From Haloferax litoreum (GTDB lineage: Archaea; Halobacteriota; Halobacteria; Halobacteriales; Haloferacaceae), in assembly GCF_009674605.1 (NCBI RefSeq), contig NZ_WKJO01000001.1, positions 310,001-374,000 on the forward strand: a DNA stretch of 64,000 bases. Direction: 5' to 3'. The stretch's first letter is position 1, and every line of letters starts with the position of its first letter. Positions 1 to 9,007 of this stretch are shown piece after piece. The notes under the pieces are model-generated. The model worked only from the letters and a program-made list of their open reading frames with translations, searched no databases and was not told the DNA's origin. Both the position numbers and the translations under genes were made by a program.

Positions 1-5
1 AGACC

Positions 6-36
6 GGGGTGGTCCCGTTCGAGTATTTAAATCTCA
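6..36 (-). promoter_or_regulatory. Promoter for a gene just left of the window
   Basis: Read on the minus strand this holds a strong TATA box (GATTTAAATAC) followed by TCGAACGGGACCACCCC. The same 17 bases recur before pilB at 3743-3759. By analogy with pilB, a leaderless minus-strand gene should start within a few bases of the left edge. It would be the next gene of the pilus cluster, possibly a pilin, but it is not visible here. Confidence 0.6.
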
Positions 37-42
37 GCCCGG

Positions 43-1764
43 TCAGAACAACGCGCCTGCGGCGACGAACGCGGTGAGAAACGTCGCCGTCGACGAGACG
101 AGTGCGCTCCCGACACGCGACGCGACGAGGTGTCTGTCGAGTCCGTCGGCGATACCGACGGCCAGCGTGGTCAAGACGGCGGCCGAGACGAGAACGTACA
201 CGCCGACGGCGACACCGAGGTCGCTTGTCGCCATCGGCGCGGCGACTGCGGCTTCGTCCAGTGTCCGTGCTGGCGTCATTCCGTCGGCGAGTGCGACGGT
301 TGCACCTGCGACGAGTGGCCCGAAGAGTGCCGCCGTGTTCGAGAGTGTCTCCGTGACCGAGGCGAGTTCGCGACGTGACTCGGCGTCGAGTCGAGAGAGC
401 GCAGCGAGTTGGTCGGCCATCGAGACGATTGCTCGCCCCGCGGGACGCCCCTCACTGGCGGCGAGTCCGAGTAAGGTGACGACGCCTTCGACCCGAGGAC
501 TGGGCACCGAGTCGAGGACGCCGTAGTCGCCGCAAAACGACTCGACGACGCCCACCCGAAGTCGGCGCTGGACGCCAACCGCGTCGCCGAGGAGTGCACC
601 CGCTTCGCCGGGAACCGACTCGGCGGCACGGGCGAGTGCCGACTCGACTGCTTCGCCTTCGCCGACCGCGCGGCCAACGAGGTAGAGCACGTCTGAGAGA
701 CTGTCTTCGACCGCTCGCACACGGACACGGAGCGCCATCATCGGCCGGGCGGCGACGTACAGCGCGGTTCCGACGCCAGCACCGACTGCCGCGAGCGGTG
801 CCGCCCACGGGGCGACGACGGCATCGGCAGCGACGAAGCACCCGACGGCGACGACGAGACCAGCGAGTGCGGCGCGGTAGCGATGGTCGGACACCGCCGG
901 GTGGGTGGCGTCTATCGAGAGTGGGGCGAACGCGACGGGCCGACGGACGAGCACCCACGCGACTGTCGCGAGGAGACTGACTGGTAGTACGAAGTCGTAC
1001 AGGAAGACGACGTGTCCGGTGGAGATGCCGACACCAGCGACCCGTGCAGCAGGAAGCGCGCCGACGAGTGCAAGCGGGAGCAAGACGCCGAACGCGTAGA
1101 CGGCAGTGACCGGGCCACGAATCTTACCGACGAAGTCGGCGAGGCGGTCACGCGTCCCCTCGCGGACGACTTCGTGCGCTCTGTCGAGTGCACGGTCACG
1201 TTCACCTGCGGGAACGTCGGCGGCAGTCTGGAGCAACGCCGCCGACCGGTCGAGCGCAGGGAACCACGAGCGCCACGCAGTCGCGAACGCGCCGAGGCCA
1301 GACGTCGGCGTTCCCCGAGCGCGTTCTGTGTGTGCGGCGAGCGAGGCAGAGAGCGGTCCATCGTCCGCGTGGGCAGCGAACGCCACCGCGCGTTCGACCG
1401 ATGGTTCGATTCGCATTCGGAGCGCGATTCGACCGACGAGTTCGGGGGCGCTACCGAGCGCGCGGGTTCGCTGAAGTGTCGCCAGCCAGATTGGTACGGC
1501 GTGAACCGCGTGGGCAGACCCGAGCGCTGCGGCGAGTGCAACCACGAGGACCGTCAGCGTCGGCATTCGGGCGACAGTCGCGAGGGTCCACCCGAGAAGC
1601 GCAGCGGGAATCGCGGCCCCGTATCCAGCCTCGACGACCACTTCGGGGTCCGTCTCGGAACCGAGGAACGCGAGCGCACGTCGCAACTCGTCGCTCGGGT
1701 CGGCAGACGTCGGTGCGAGTCGTGCGAGCATCGGCGTCAGCGTGTGGGCGACGGCGGTCAGCAT
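43..1764 (-). CDS. pilC: Type IV pilus / type II secretion platform protein (PilC/TadC-like)
   Basis: A 573-residue integral membrane protein with several hydrophobic segments (about 50-85, 220-275, 300-340, 480-500, 520-573) separated by cytosolic alpha-helical stretches, the layout of archaeal T2SSF/TadC platform proteins that sit under the pilus and work with the PilB ATPase. The start overlaps the end of the upstream ATPase gene by 7 bases, so the two are translated together. No pilin gene lies in the window; a TATA box just past the stop suggests the cluster continues to the left. The family is clear from context and topology. Which of the several haloarchaeal pilB/pilC pairs this is cannot be decided. 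Confidence 0.85.
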   Translation of the reverse strand: MLTAVAHTLTPMLARLAPTSADPSDELRRALAFLGSETDPEVVVEAGYGAAIPAALLGWTLATVARMPTLTVLVVALAAALGSAHAVHAVPIWLATLQRTRALGSAPELVGRIALRMRIEPSVERAVAFAAHADDGPLSASLAAHTERARGTPTSGLGAFATAWRSWFPALDRSAALLQTAADVPAGERDRALDRAHEVVREGTRDRLADFVGKIRGPVTAVYAFGVLLPLALVGALPAARVAGVGISTGHVVFLYDFVLPVSLLATVAWVLVRRPVAFAPLSIDATHPAVSDHRYRAALAGLVVAVGCFVAADAVVAPWAAPLAAVGAGVGTALYVAARPMMALRVRVRAVEDSLSDVLYLVGRAVGEGEAVESALARAAESVPGEAGALLGDAVGVQRRLRVGVVESFCGDYGVLDSVPSPRVEGVVTLLGLAASEGRPAGRAIVSMADQLAALSRLDAESRRELASVTETLSNTAALFGPLVAGATVALADGMTPARTLDEAAVAAPMATSDLGVAVGVYVLVSAAVLTTLAVGIADGLDRHLVASRVGSALVSSTATFLTAFVAAGALF

Positions 1765-3737
1765 CCGGAACCCCCCTCCAAACGCGGTTCAGTGCGGTCG
1801 GCAGGGTCCGTCCGACCAGTCTCGGCGAGCGTCGCGAGTCGTCTCGACCGAGTATCGAGCACGGCGAGAACGTCGGCGTACGATTCGCCGGGATTCGAAA
1901 TCGACTCGATTGCGAGACTATCACCTCGTTCGACCGTTCCGGTCGGTGCGAGCGAAGCGCCGTCGTGGGCGAACAACGTCTCGAACGTCGCGTCTCCCGC
2001 CGTCGGACGAACTTCTTCGACGCGAGCGACACGATGTGAGTCCGCGCGCTGGCAGGTGACGACGAGGTCAGTCGCGGCGAACGACGACGCAGGGACTCCC
2101 AAGTCGGAGACCACGCGCTCTCGAACGTCAGTCGCGCCGTCGCCGTGAATCGTCCCGAGGACGGCGCTGGCGTTCGCGCCGACGCGCATCGCTTCGTAGA
2201 GGACCGCTGCCTCGTCACCGCGGACTTCGCCGACTGCGAGTGCTCCGTCACCCAAACGGAGTGCGGCGTGAAGCGCCTCCTGTGGCGTCGGTTCGGGGCC
2301 ACCCGTGGTGTCGGTTCGGAGCGTCTGCACGTCTCGCCCGGCGTCTCGGAGACTCGCTGCCGGGAGTTCTGGCGTATCCTCGATGAGGACCGCCCGAACG
2401 TCACTCGGGAGTTCCCACAGAAGCGACTCGAGGAACGTGGTCTTGCCAGCACCTCGTGCTCCGGCGACGAGAACCGAGGCACCGCGTTCGACGGCGAGCG
2501 AACAGAGGGCCGCGGCCTCTGCCGACAGCGTCCCGTTTCGCACCAACGCGGGGAGTGTCAGCGGCGTCTCGTCGTGTCGGCGGAACGCGAACCCAAGTCC
2601 GTCACTCGCCGGTTCGGTGACACCTGCGACGCGAATACTCGTGCCACCCGCGTCGATGACGGTGTCGAGCGTCGGGTCCGCACGCGAGAACGATGCACCG
2701 CTCACACGACGGAGACGCGAAGCGAGTGATGCAGCACCGCCGGGTGTGAGGCGCACGTTCGTCGGCATCGCCTCGCTGTCGACGACAACGCGAATCGGAT
2801 TCTCGTCGGCGGGTGTCGAGACGTACACGTCTGAGACGTGAGCGTCAGAGAACAGGTCGTCGAGGACACCGTGTCCGTGGGTGTGTTTTCTGAGAACCGC
2901 GGTGAGCGTATCCACCGGGTCGTCCGCGTCGGCGACGAGACGAACAGCACGGCCGGGTGCCCGTGGCCCGGCATCGACCGCTCCGCGAGCGAGTGCATCG
3001 TGTGCCGCCGCGAGCGTCTGCGCCGCGGACGGGGTGAGATTCGACTCCGGCGGGTCGAGATGGTAGTGCGGGCCGTGGCGTGTCTCGTACCGACGCGCGA
3101 CTGCACCAGTCTCGAGGTCGGTACGTGCGACGAGTCGGGCGTCTGCTGGCGGGTGCGGGTCGATACGTGAGCGTGCGAGCGTCGGCCCGACGACTGCCCG
3201 AAGCGCGTCACTGTAGCCCTCGACGTCACTCGCCCCCACTGCGAGTCCGGTTTCGACTGCCGCCCGTCGTATCGGTCCCGCACGCCCAGTCGCTTCGTAC
3301 GCGGCACCCAACGGGTCGTGTCGGGCGCGTTCGGCCAGTCGGTCGTCGTAGAACCCGACTCGCTCGGCGAACCGGCCGGCGGCGACGAGGAGGCCGACCG
3401 CTCCGTCGTCGAATCGACGCTCCACACCGTCGGTTCTGACGACGACGGCGTCCACGTCGCGGTCCTCTAGCGTACTGACGACAGTCGCACGGCACGCCGG
3501 CGCAGTTGCGAGCGACCCTCCGTTCGGACAGTCGGCCGCATCCACGACGAGCGTGGCCGTCTCGTCGTCCAGACGGTCCGTCGGGGTCGTAATCGAGGAC
3601 ATACACCGGCAGGTATCGGACGTGTCGTGTTCTATCAGTCGGCCAGCACCGACGGCAACGAGCGCACTGGTGAGTGACTCGGGGAGCGATGCGTGGGAGA
3701 ACGCACGGACCGGCGAACGGTCGAAGTCGAGGGGCAT
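1758..3737 (-). CDS. pilB: Type IV pilus assembly / secretion ATPase (PilB, VirB11-like)
   Basis: A 659-residue hexameric secretion ATPase. The Walker A loop GARGAGKTT is followed by a Walker B region (VLIEDTPELP) and a His-containing segment (GTIHGDGATDV) typical of GspE/VirB11 ATPases. The first 90 residues carry four scattered cysteines (DTCRC, DCPNGG, ACRA) that could form a small metal-binding N-domain. I chose the ATG at 3737 over an in-frame upstream start at 3815 because a TATA-like element and shared promoter motif lie 6-33 bases before 3737. It would energise pilus subunit assembly or export with the PilC protein encoded next. Confidence 0.88.
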   Translation of the reverse strand: MPLDFDRSPVRAFSHASLPESLTSALVAVGAGRLIEHDTSDTCRCMSSITTPTDRLDDETATLVVDAADCPNGGSLATAPACRATVVSTLEDRDVDAVVVRTDGVERRFDDGAVGLLVAAGRFAERVGFYDDRLAERARHDPLGAAYEATGRAGPIRRAAVETGLAVGASDVEGYSDALRAVVGPTLARSRIDPHPPADARLVARTDLETGAVARRYETRHGPHYHLDPPESNLTPSAAQTLAAAHDALARGAVDAGPRAPGRAVRLVADADDPVDTLTAVLRKHTHGHGVLDDLFSDAHVSDVYVSTPADENPIRVVVDSEAMPTNVRLTPGGAASLASRLRRVSGASFSRADPTLDTVIDAGGTSIRVAGVTEPASDGLGFAFRRHDETPLTLPALVRNGTLSAEAAALCSLAVERGASVLVAGARGAGKTTFLESLLWELPSDVRAVLIEDTPELPAASLRDAGRDVQTLRTDTTGGPEPTPQEALHAALRLGDGALAVGEVRGDEAAVLYEAMRVGANASAVLGTIHGDGATDVRERVVSDLGVPASSFAATDLVVTCQRADSHRVARVEEVRPTAGDATFETLFAHDGASLAPTGTVERGDSLAIESISNPGESYADVLAVLDTRSRRLATLAETGRTDPADRTEPRLEGGSGC

Positions 3738-3742
3738 GCGGT

Positions 3743-3770
3743 GGGGTGGTCCCGTTCGACTACTTGAACC
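3743..3770 (-). promoter_or_regulatory. pilB promoter with repeated 17-base element
   Basis: On the minus strand a weak TATA-like AGGTTCAAGTAG is followed by TCGAACGGGACCACCCC, ending 5 bases before the pilB ATG. The 17-base element is identical to the one at 6-22, and the TATA half is similar. It lies between TATA box and start codon, where a repressor or a conserved initiation element could sit. Confidence 0.6.
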
Positions 3771-3811
3771 TACGGAGTCATTCACTCGTGTCGAACTGCG
3801 AGGACCATCGG

Positions 3812-4252
3812 TCACGCTGGCGCGACGACGACCACGGGACCGGCGGTGTTCGCCGCCAGCGTCAACCGAAGTCGATGTTCACCGGGGCCGAGAACCAGTC
3901 GCTCACCAACGACGTGAACCCGTGGGCCACCGACACGACGGACGATAGTCGTCCCCGACGCCGTCGTCGCCGCGAGTTCGACACCATCTCCCCCGTGAAC
4001 CGTGAGTCGTGAGACGCCAGTCGCCCGCCACGACCCAGACGGAACGTCGAGGACGACGTGTCGACGTGCACCAGCGAGACCAGCAGGTGGTGGGTCTTCT
4101 GTGGCCGCGAGCGAGGCGGCGGCGTGGGCGATGTCGTCCGCCATCGTCCCGATTGTGACAGTCGTCGCATCTGCTCGTGCGGCGTCGACTGCCGGGAACG
4201 CAACACCCGCGATTGCCACCGTGAGAAGACACGTGAGGACGACGCGAATCAC
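3812..4252 (-). CDS. Exported or membrane-anchored small protein, DUF7311-like
   Basis: A 146-residue protein with an N-terminal hydrophobic signal or anchor (VVLTCLLTVAIAGVAFPAV) and a beta-rich, Gly/Val-rich remainder. Its start overlaps the end of the DUF7310-like gene by 4 bases and it precedes pilB, so it belongs to the pilus operon. I recall haloarchaeal proteins of this type in the same place labelled DUF7311. The signal and position suggest a minor pilus or envelope component. No catalytic motif is visible. Confidence 0.7.
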   Translation of the reverse strand: MIRVVLTCLLTVAIAGVAFPAVDAARADATTVTIGTMADDIAHAAASLAATEDPPPAGLAGARRHVVLDVPSGSWRATGVSRLTVHGGDGVELAATTASGTTIVRRVGGPRVHVVGERLVLGPGEHRLRLTLAANTAGPVVVVAPA

Positions 4253-4737
4253 AGTACGTCACGGAGGCGCGCCGCCAGTCCGCGGGTGTTATCGGCAGAC
4301 GTGTGCTGGTCGTCGGGACGGGAACGTCTGTGTTGAGGTGGTTCAGCGTCTGGGGCTCTCTGCTGCTCGATTGCTGCCGACTCGAACGTCGTCTCAGATT
4401 CGTCTACGAGAGCAGATTCGAGTGACTCCGCTTTGGCCAGTGCCGCGTTCGCCCGTCGTTCCACGTCTTCGTTGACGGTGCGAACACCACCGAGGTAGCC
4501 TCGAACCGCCTGCGTCGCTGCATCGACTTCGTCGAGACGTTCGGAGAGTGACTCGACTGTCGACTCGACAGCGGAGAGTCGGTCCTCGATAGCCGCGACG
4601 TCTTCGAGCGAAGAGACGTCGGTGTCGGTCCCCGTGACGGTCCGTTCGACTGCTTCGAGTCGGGAAACCAGTTCGTCCGTTCTGTCGACCGCGTGTGCGA
4701 ATCCGTCGTGAGTCTCCGCGGAAGTGTCGGGAGTCAT
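4249..4737 (-). CDS. Coiled-coil protein of the pilus operon, DUF7310-like
   Basis: A 162-residue acidic protein whose centre (about residues 10-100) is a heptad-rich coiled coil with repeated SxLExVxxxE-type segments. The C-terminal third is polar and probably disordered. Cytosolic, with no signal peptide. The ATG at 4737 is preferred because a TATA box (plus-strand tacataaac) lies about 27 bases upstream; an alternative ATG at 4758 would fall inside the promoter spacing. First gene of the operon with the DUF7311-like gene, pilB and pilC. Function unknown; a cytosolic scaffold for the pilus machine is a guess. Confidence 0.7.
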   Translation of the reverse strand: MTPDTSAETHDGFAHAVDRTDELVSRLEAVERTVTGTDTDVSSLEDVAAIEDRLSAVESTVESLSERLDEVDAATQAVRGYLGGVRTVNEDVERRANAALAKAESLESALVDESETTFESAAIEQQRAPDAEPPQHRRSRPDDQHTSADNTRGLAARLRDVL

Positions 4738-4758
4738 AGCCCCGGTTGGGGCCGTCAT

Positions 4759-4770
4759 CGTACATAAACG
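4759..4770 (-). promoter_or_regulatory. TATA box of the pilus operon
   Basis: The minus strand reads CGTTTATGTAC, about 27 bases before the ATG at 4737, giving a leaderless transcript for the DUF7310-like gene. Confidence 0.55.
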
Positions 4771-4854
4771 TCCGGCGGTCGAAAGCGGGGAACTGCTCGT
4801 CCAGAAGTGGGTTCGTGGGGAACGTTCAAGGCGGGGCCAAGAGTGTGTTGTCGC

Positions 4855-5937
4855 ATGAAGACCGTCCTGATTGGTGTAGGTCAAGCAGGTGGGAAACTCA
4901 CCGCTGCCCTCCAGTCGTTCGACCAACAGATGGGATTCGGTGCTGTCCTCGGTGCCATCGGGGTCAACACCGCAAAGACCGACCTCCAGTCGCTCCCATT
5001 CGAGACCGTTCTCATCGGTCAAGACCGTGTCAACGGACACGGCGTCGGTGGCGACAACGAACTCGGCGCTGAAGTGATGGAAGCGGACAAGACGGAAGTC
5101 ATGTCGGCACTCGACGGCCGAATCACGGCGAAGACGGAGGCGATATTCGTCGTCGCCGGGCTTGGTGGCGGGTCCGGGTCCGGTGGAGCGCCTGTCCTCG
5201 CGAAGGCTCTCAGACGAGTCTACGACGTTCCTGTCTACGTACTCGGCATCCTCCCCGGACAGGACGAAGGCGCGATGTATCAGGTCAACGCCGGTCGGTC
5301 GCTCAAGACTGTCGCCCGAGAGGCCGACGCCGTCCTCCTCGTCGACAACGACGCGTTCCGCTCGTCCGGTGAGTCGATGAGCGAAGGCTTCGACGCCATC
5401 AACGACGCCATCGCCCGCCGCGTTGGGTTACTCCTCGCGGCAGGCGAGGCAGTCGAAGGTGTCGGTGAGAGTGTCGTCGATAGCTCGGAAGTCATCAACA
5501 CGCTCCGTGCCGGCGGAATCGCTGCACTCGGCTACGCCAGCGCCGAGGCCTCCGAAGTCGCAGAAGAGAACATCAACGCCGTGATGAGTACGGCACGTCG
5601 CTCACTTCTGACGGGAACCAGCCTTCCAGACGCGAGCGACGCCGACTCGGCACTCGTCGTCGTCGCCGGGAAACCGGACACCATCCCCAGAAAGGGTGTC
5701 GAACGCGCCCGCCGGTGGGTCGAGGAGGAGACCGGGAGTCTACAGGTTCGCGGCGGCGACTTCCCACTGGAGAGCGGTCGAATCGCGTCGCTCATCCTCC
5801 TCGGTGGCGTCGAACGCTCAGACCGCGTCGAGTCGTTCATGGAGCGGGCACGTGCCGCTATCGAGGAGGCCGAGAACGAGGTCCGGGAAGACCCGAAAGA
5901 GATGTGGCACAACGACGAACTAGACGACCTGTTGTAG
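4855..5937 (+). CDS. cetZ2: CetZ-family tubulin-like GTPase
   Basis: A 360-residue protein of the FtsZ/tubulin superfamily. It opens with the nucleotide-binding MKTVLIGVGQAGG and carries the tubulin signature GLGGGSGSGGAP near residue 100. It also has the CetZ-type loop DSSEVINTLRAGG and an acidic C-terminal tail ending in DDLL. CetZ proteins are haloarchaeal cytoskeletal GTPases; CetZ1 controls cell shape and motility in H. volcanii, and other paralogues are less well understood. The ATG at 4855 has a TATA-like element about 27 bases upstream. The assignment to CetZ2 rests on remembered gene order relative to ftsZ1, so the paralogue number is less certain than the family. Confidence 0.82.
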   Translation: MKTVLIGVGQAGGKLTAALQSFDQQMGFGAVLGAIGVNTAKTDLQSLPFETVLIGQDRVNGHGVGGDNELGAEVMEADKTEVMSALDGRITAKTEAIFVVAGLGGGSGSGGAPVLAKALRRVYDVPVYVLGILPGQDEGAMYQVNAGRSLKTVAREADAVLLVDNDAFRSSGESMSEGFDAINDAIARRVGLLLAAGEAVEGVGESVVDSSEVINTLRAGGIAALGYASAEASEVAEENINAVMSTARRSLLTGTSLPDASDADSALVVVAGKPDTIPRKGVERARRWVEEETGSLQVRGGDFPLESGRIASLILLGGVERSDRVESFMERARAAIEEAENEVREDPKEMWHNDELDDLL

Positions 5938-6077
5938 GCGTCGCACTGCTGGACGAAGCGAGCGTGCCACTGCGCTGGGGGGAATCAGCGACGAGCGACG
6001 AAAGCGCGGCCGAAGCGACATCGTCTGCACCGGCCACCGCGTGATTTTTCGAATCGAGGGTCCTGTGTGAGACTCGT

Positions 6078-7427
6078 CTACTGGTGGACGAGACTCGCAC
6101 CGTCGAGTTCGGTGCGGGCGTAGTCGAGTTCCATCAGGTCGAGAATCGTCGGCGCGATGTCGTAGAGGTCGGCGTCTTCTATCTCCGCGTCGGGGTCGTC
6201 GACGTAGAGCGTGGCGTTGTCGAACGAGTGCATCCCGTTGCGCGGCCCGGTTCCGAACACGTCGTCGTGACCCTTGAACCCGGACTTCAGGTCGAAGCCG
6301 TGGTTCGGGATGACGACGAGGTCAGGCGCGATGTCGTCGTGGTTGCCGCGGAAGGCTTCTTCCTTGACGACGACGCGTTCTGCGACCTTCTTGCCGTCGG
6401 GGCCTTCGAGTGCTTCGAGTTCCGCTTTGAGTTCGTCGCGGACTGCCTCGTACTCGTCCTTCGGGACGGAGCCACGGGGTTCGCGGCCTTCGAGGTTGAT
6501 GAAGAACCGCCCGGGGATGAGCGAGTACGCCTTCGAGTCGGCGTGGATGTCGGACAGTGAGTCGTGGTCGTCCGATTCGTACGAGAGCCACCCTTCCTGT
6601 TCGAGCCACGTGTTACAGTGAACCTCGTAGTCGAGCGAGGTGAACCCGTGGTCGGAGGCGACGACGAGTGTCACGTCTTCGGGGAGCATCTCACGGATAT
6701 TCCCGATGTACTCGTCGACCTTGCGGTAGAACTCCACGAACGCGTCTTTGTTCTTCCCGTCGCGTTCGTAGTCCTTGAAGAGGAAGTGGTTGACCCGGTC
6801 GGTGGTCATGAAGACGCCGAAGAAGAGGTCCCAATCGTCTTCCTGGAGGTAGTGCGAGAAGGCTTCGTACCGCTTGTCTAAGGTCTCGTGGGCGTCGTCC
6901 ATGAACGCAGATTTGTCGTCGTCGTGACCGAGTTTGGCGTTCACGTCGATTTTGTAGCCCATCTCTTCGAGTTGGTCGCGGAAGTCGTCGGGGTAGGCGG
7001 CCTTGTCGACGCCGGGCGAGAGGAATCCGGAGACCATCCGCTGGACGTTTCGCTGGGGCGGGAACGTCACGGGGACGTTCATCACGGTGGCCTTCCGGCC
7101 GGCGTCGGTCACACGGTCCCAGAGGCGCGTGGCCTGCACGTCGCGGCCCATCGGGACGTACGTGTCGTACGACCCGACCTCGCGGTCTTGGAACCCGTAG
7201 ACACCCGTCTCACCGGGGTTGACACCAGTGGTGAGCGCCGGCCAACACGCGCTGGATTCCGGTGGGACGATGCTGTCGATAGAACCTGCTGCACCATCGT
7301 CTGCGAGCGCCGCGAAGTTCGGGAACTCTTCGGGGTGCTCAGAGAGGAGACTAAATGGGACCCCGTCGATGCCGATGAAGGCGACGCGGGGGTGGTCCTT
7401 GCCGCGGAGTCGGTCGAACAAACCCAT
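6078..7427 (-). CDS. Alkaline-phosphatase-superfamily phosphodiesterase
   Basis: A 449-residue cytosolic protein of the type I phosphodiesterase/nucleotide pyrophosphatase family. The N-terminal metal-binding segment IGIDGVPF, the SSACWPALTTGVNPGETG block with the nucleophile Ser/Thr, VVASDHGF and the late GMHSFDN/GxHxD-like block are all in place. The ATG at 7427 gives a normal family start (MGLFDRLRGKD) and has a TATA box (CTTCTTATGG, minus strand) about 28 bases upstream. It stands alone. The substrate is unknown; relatives hydrolyse nucleotide-sugar or phospholipid phosphodiesters. Confidence 0.85.
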   Translation of the reverse strand: MGLFDRLRGKDHPRVAFIGIDGVPFSLLSEHPEEFPNFAALADDGAAGSIDSIVPPESSACWPALTTGVNPGETGVYGFQDREVGSYDTYVPMGRDVQATRLWDRVTDAGRKATVMNVPVTFPPQRNVQRMVSGFLSPGVDKAAYPDDFRDQLEEMGYKIDVNAKLGHDDDKSAFMDDAHETLDKRYEAFSHYLQEDDWDLFFGVFMTTDRVNHFLFKDYERDGKNKDAFVEFYRKVDEYIGNIREMLPEDVTLVVASDHGFTSLDYEVHCNTWLEQEGWLSYESDDHDSLSDIHADSKAYSLIPGRFFINLEGREPRGSVPKDEYEAVRDELKAELEALEGPDGKKVAERVVVKEEAFRGNHDDIAPDLVVIPNHGFDLKSGFKGHDDVFGTGPRNGMHSFDNATLYVDDPDAEIEDADLYDIAPTILDLMELDYARTELDGASLVHQ

Positions 7428-7573
7428 ACGTTCCGGTACCAAAGAGAGCCATAAGAAGGTTCGTCTCTCTACGCGCGTTTGCGCCAATGTACGACGGATG
7501 TGCGCGTGTGTCCGAGTAGGCGGCGAGATTCACCGCCGAGCGACGAGACGAACAATGAAATCTGACTGAGTGT

Positions 7574-8413
7574 TCAGGCACGCGGCGAACCACGTATCCT
7601 GAGTGGACGCTCCGCCGAGACGGTGGTCCGACCACTCACGCGGAGTTCGCTCACGACGACGAACGCGAGACCCCACAGAACGAGCGCGACAGCCCACATC
7701 GTGCCCACGCTCGAAATCTGCGTCGGGAAGGCGAGTGAGACAGCGCCGAAGTAGATGGCGAGACCTGCGGTCAACCACGCGACGAAGCGGTGTCCCGGCG
7801 CACCCGCGGCCGCGATAAGGCCGAGGAGCAACAAGCCGATGGACATCGTCGTCATCTCCATGTAGTGACCGGCGACGGCGTGAACGTCACCCGTGCCCTG
7901 GAGGACGAACTGATTGGCTGCGAACGCGAGGACGGGGAGGGCCGCCACCGCGACGAGGCCGAGCAGTGCTGGACTGTAGTCGTCGCCGAGAGAGAGCAAC
8001 TGCCGACCTGCGGGGTGGAACAGCGCCATGAGGCCCGTGAGGACGAAGAACGGGACGACTTCTTCGACCGGTCCACCGCCGACGATGGTTCCGACGAGGA
8101 CGAGCGTCGTGACGAGGAACGCGACTTGCATCAGCGCAACCCGCTTGAGCGGACGGTACAGCTGACTCGCGACACCGAGGATGATTATCCAGACGTTTGC
8201 CGCGATGACCATCACGTGGAGGCGGTGCTCTGCGAGAATCTCGCCACCGGACCCCCACCCGGTGATGGCGAACGCGAGAAGTTCCGAGACGAACGCGGCG
8301 GCCATCCCGAGCGTCACCAGTGCAAGGAGGTAGAACGTGTACACCCGAACGCGCCTGAAGCTCGTTGTCGATTCCTCACTCTCGTCAGTATGTTCATTGG
8401 TATCAATAGACAT
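7574..8413 (-). CDS. Polytopic membrane protein of unknown function
   Basis: A 279-residue protein with a short acidic cytosolic N-terminus (residues 1-20) and about eight transmembrane helices. It contains two His-containing segments (HRLHVMVIAANVW and AGHYMEMTTMSIG) that could bind heme or metal and that recall cytochrome-oxidase-subunit-like or hemerythrin-type membrane proteins. That resemblance is weak. Monocistronic: it lies between the phosphodiesterase and a divergent DUF5788 gene. I do not recognise the family with confidence. Confidence 0.75.
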   Translation of the reverse strand: MSIDTNEHTDESEESTTSFRRVRVYTFYLLALVTLGMAAAFVSELLAFAITGWGSGGEILAEHRLHVMVIAANVWIIILGVASQLYRPLKRVALMQVAFLVTTLVLVGTIVGGGPVEEVVPFFVLTGLMALFHPAGRQLLSLGDDYSPALLGLVAVAALPVLAFAANQFVLQGTGDVHAVAGHYMEMTTMSIGLLLLGLIAAAGAPGHRFVAWLTAGLAIYFGAVSLAFPTQISSVGTMWAVALVLWGLAFVVVSELRVSGRTTVSAERPLRIRGSPRA

Positions 8414-8566
8414 AATTGTAGAAGAGGGTACGCGTGATGACGAGATAACCGTTTTTCGCGGTTTGTGGACCTATCTCTCCCCGTGGGTGTATCGAGGGAG
8501 GAAGCAGTGCCACCGACGGGGAGATGGGGCGAAGGAGCGAAGTGTCACGCGAGGTAACGTCAGAGC

Positions 8567-9007
8567 GTGAAGGAGTTCGAGCGCAAACAACTCCTGGAAC
8601 GAGTCAATCGGGAGGGGGCGACGGTCGGTGTCCAGATTCCCGAGCGAATCGAGGTCCAGGGTGAAGATATCGACCTCAAACAGTTCGTCTTCGAGATAAA
8701 GCGCCGCGACACTATCCCTCCGGGCGAGCGCGAACGAGTCGACCAGGCGAAGCGAAATCTCCGTCGTGAGCGCCTCGAACGACTCGAACCAATCGAAGAC
8801 GGCGAGATAAGCTACGAGGAAGGCCGCCAACTCGTCGACGACATCATCGGTATCGACCGGGCGCTGAACGCGCTCGAACAACTCCGGCCCACGGACCTCG
8901 AACAGGAGGCGAAACTCCAGAACGCCGCCGACCAGAAGCGCTGGATGAACTTCCTGAAGAAAGCGCTCGGTCGTGACGGTGGCAAGAGCAAGCGAGGTGG
9001 CCGATGA
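8567..9007 (+). CDS. DUF5788-like small cytosolic protein
   Basis: A 146-residue charged protein, largely helical, starting at a GTG. It begins MKEFERKQLLERVNREGATVG (first residues) and ends in a Lys/Arg/Gly tail (GGKSKRGGR), unusual for an acidic proteome and possibly nucleic-acid binding. Its stop overlaps the polX ATG by 4 bases (ATGA), so it is translationally coupled to DNA polymerase X. I recall the family as DUF5788 in haloarchaea. The coupling suggests a role in the same repair step, which is inference. Confidence 0.75.
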   Translation: MKEFERKQLLERVNREGATVGVQIPERIEVQGEDIDLKQFVFEIKRRDTIPPGERERVDQAKRNLRRERLERLEPIEDGEISYEEGRQLVDDIIGIDRALNALEQLRPTDLEQEAKLQNAADQKRWMNFLKKALGRDGGKSKRGGR

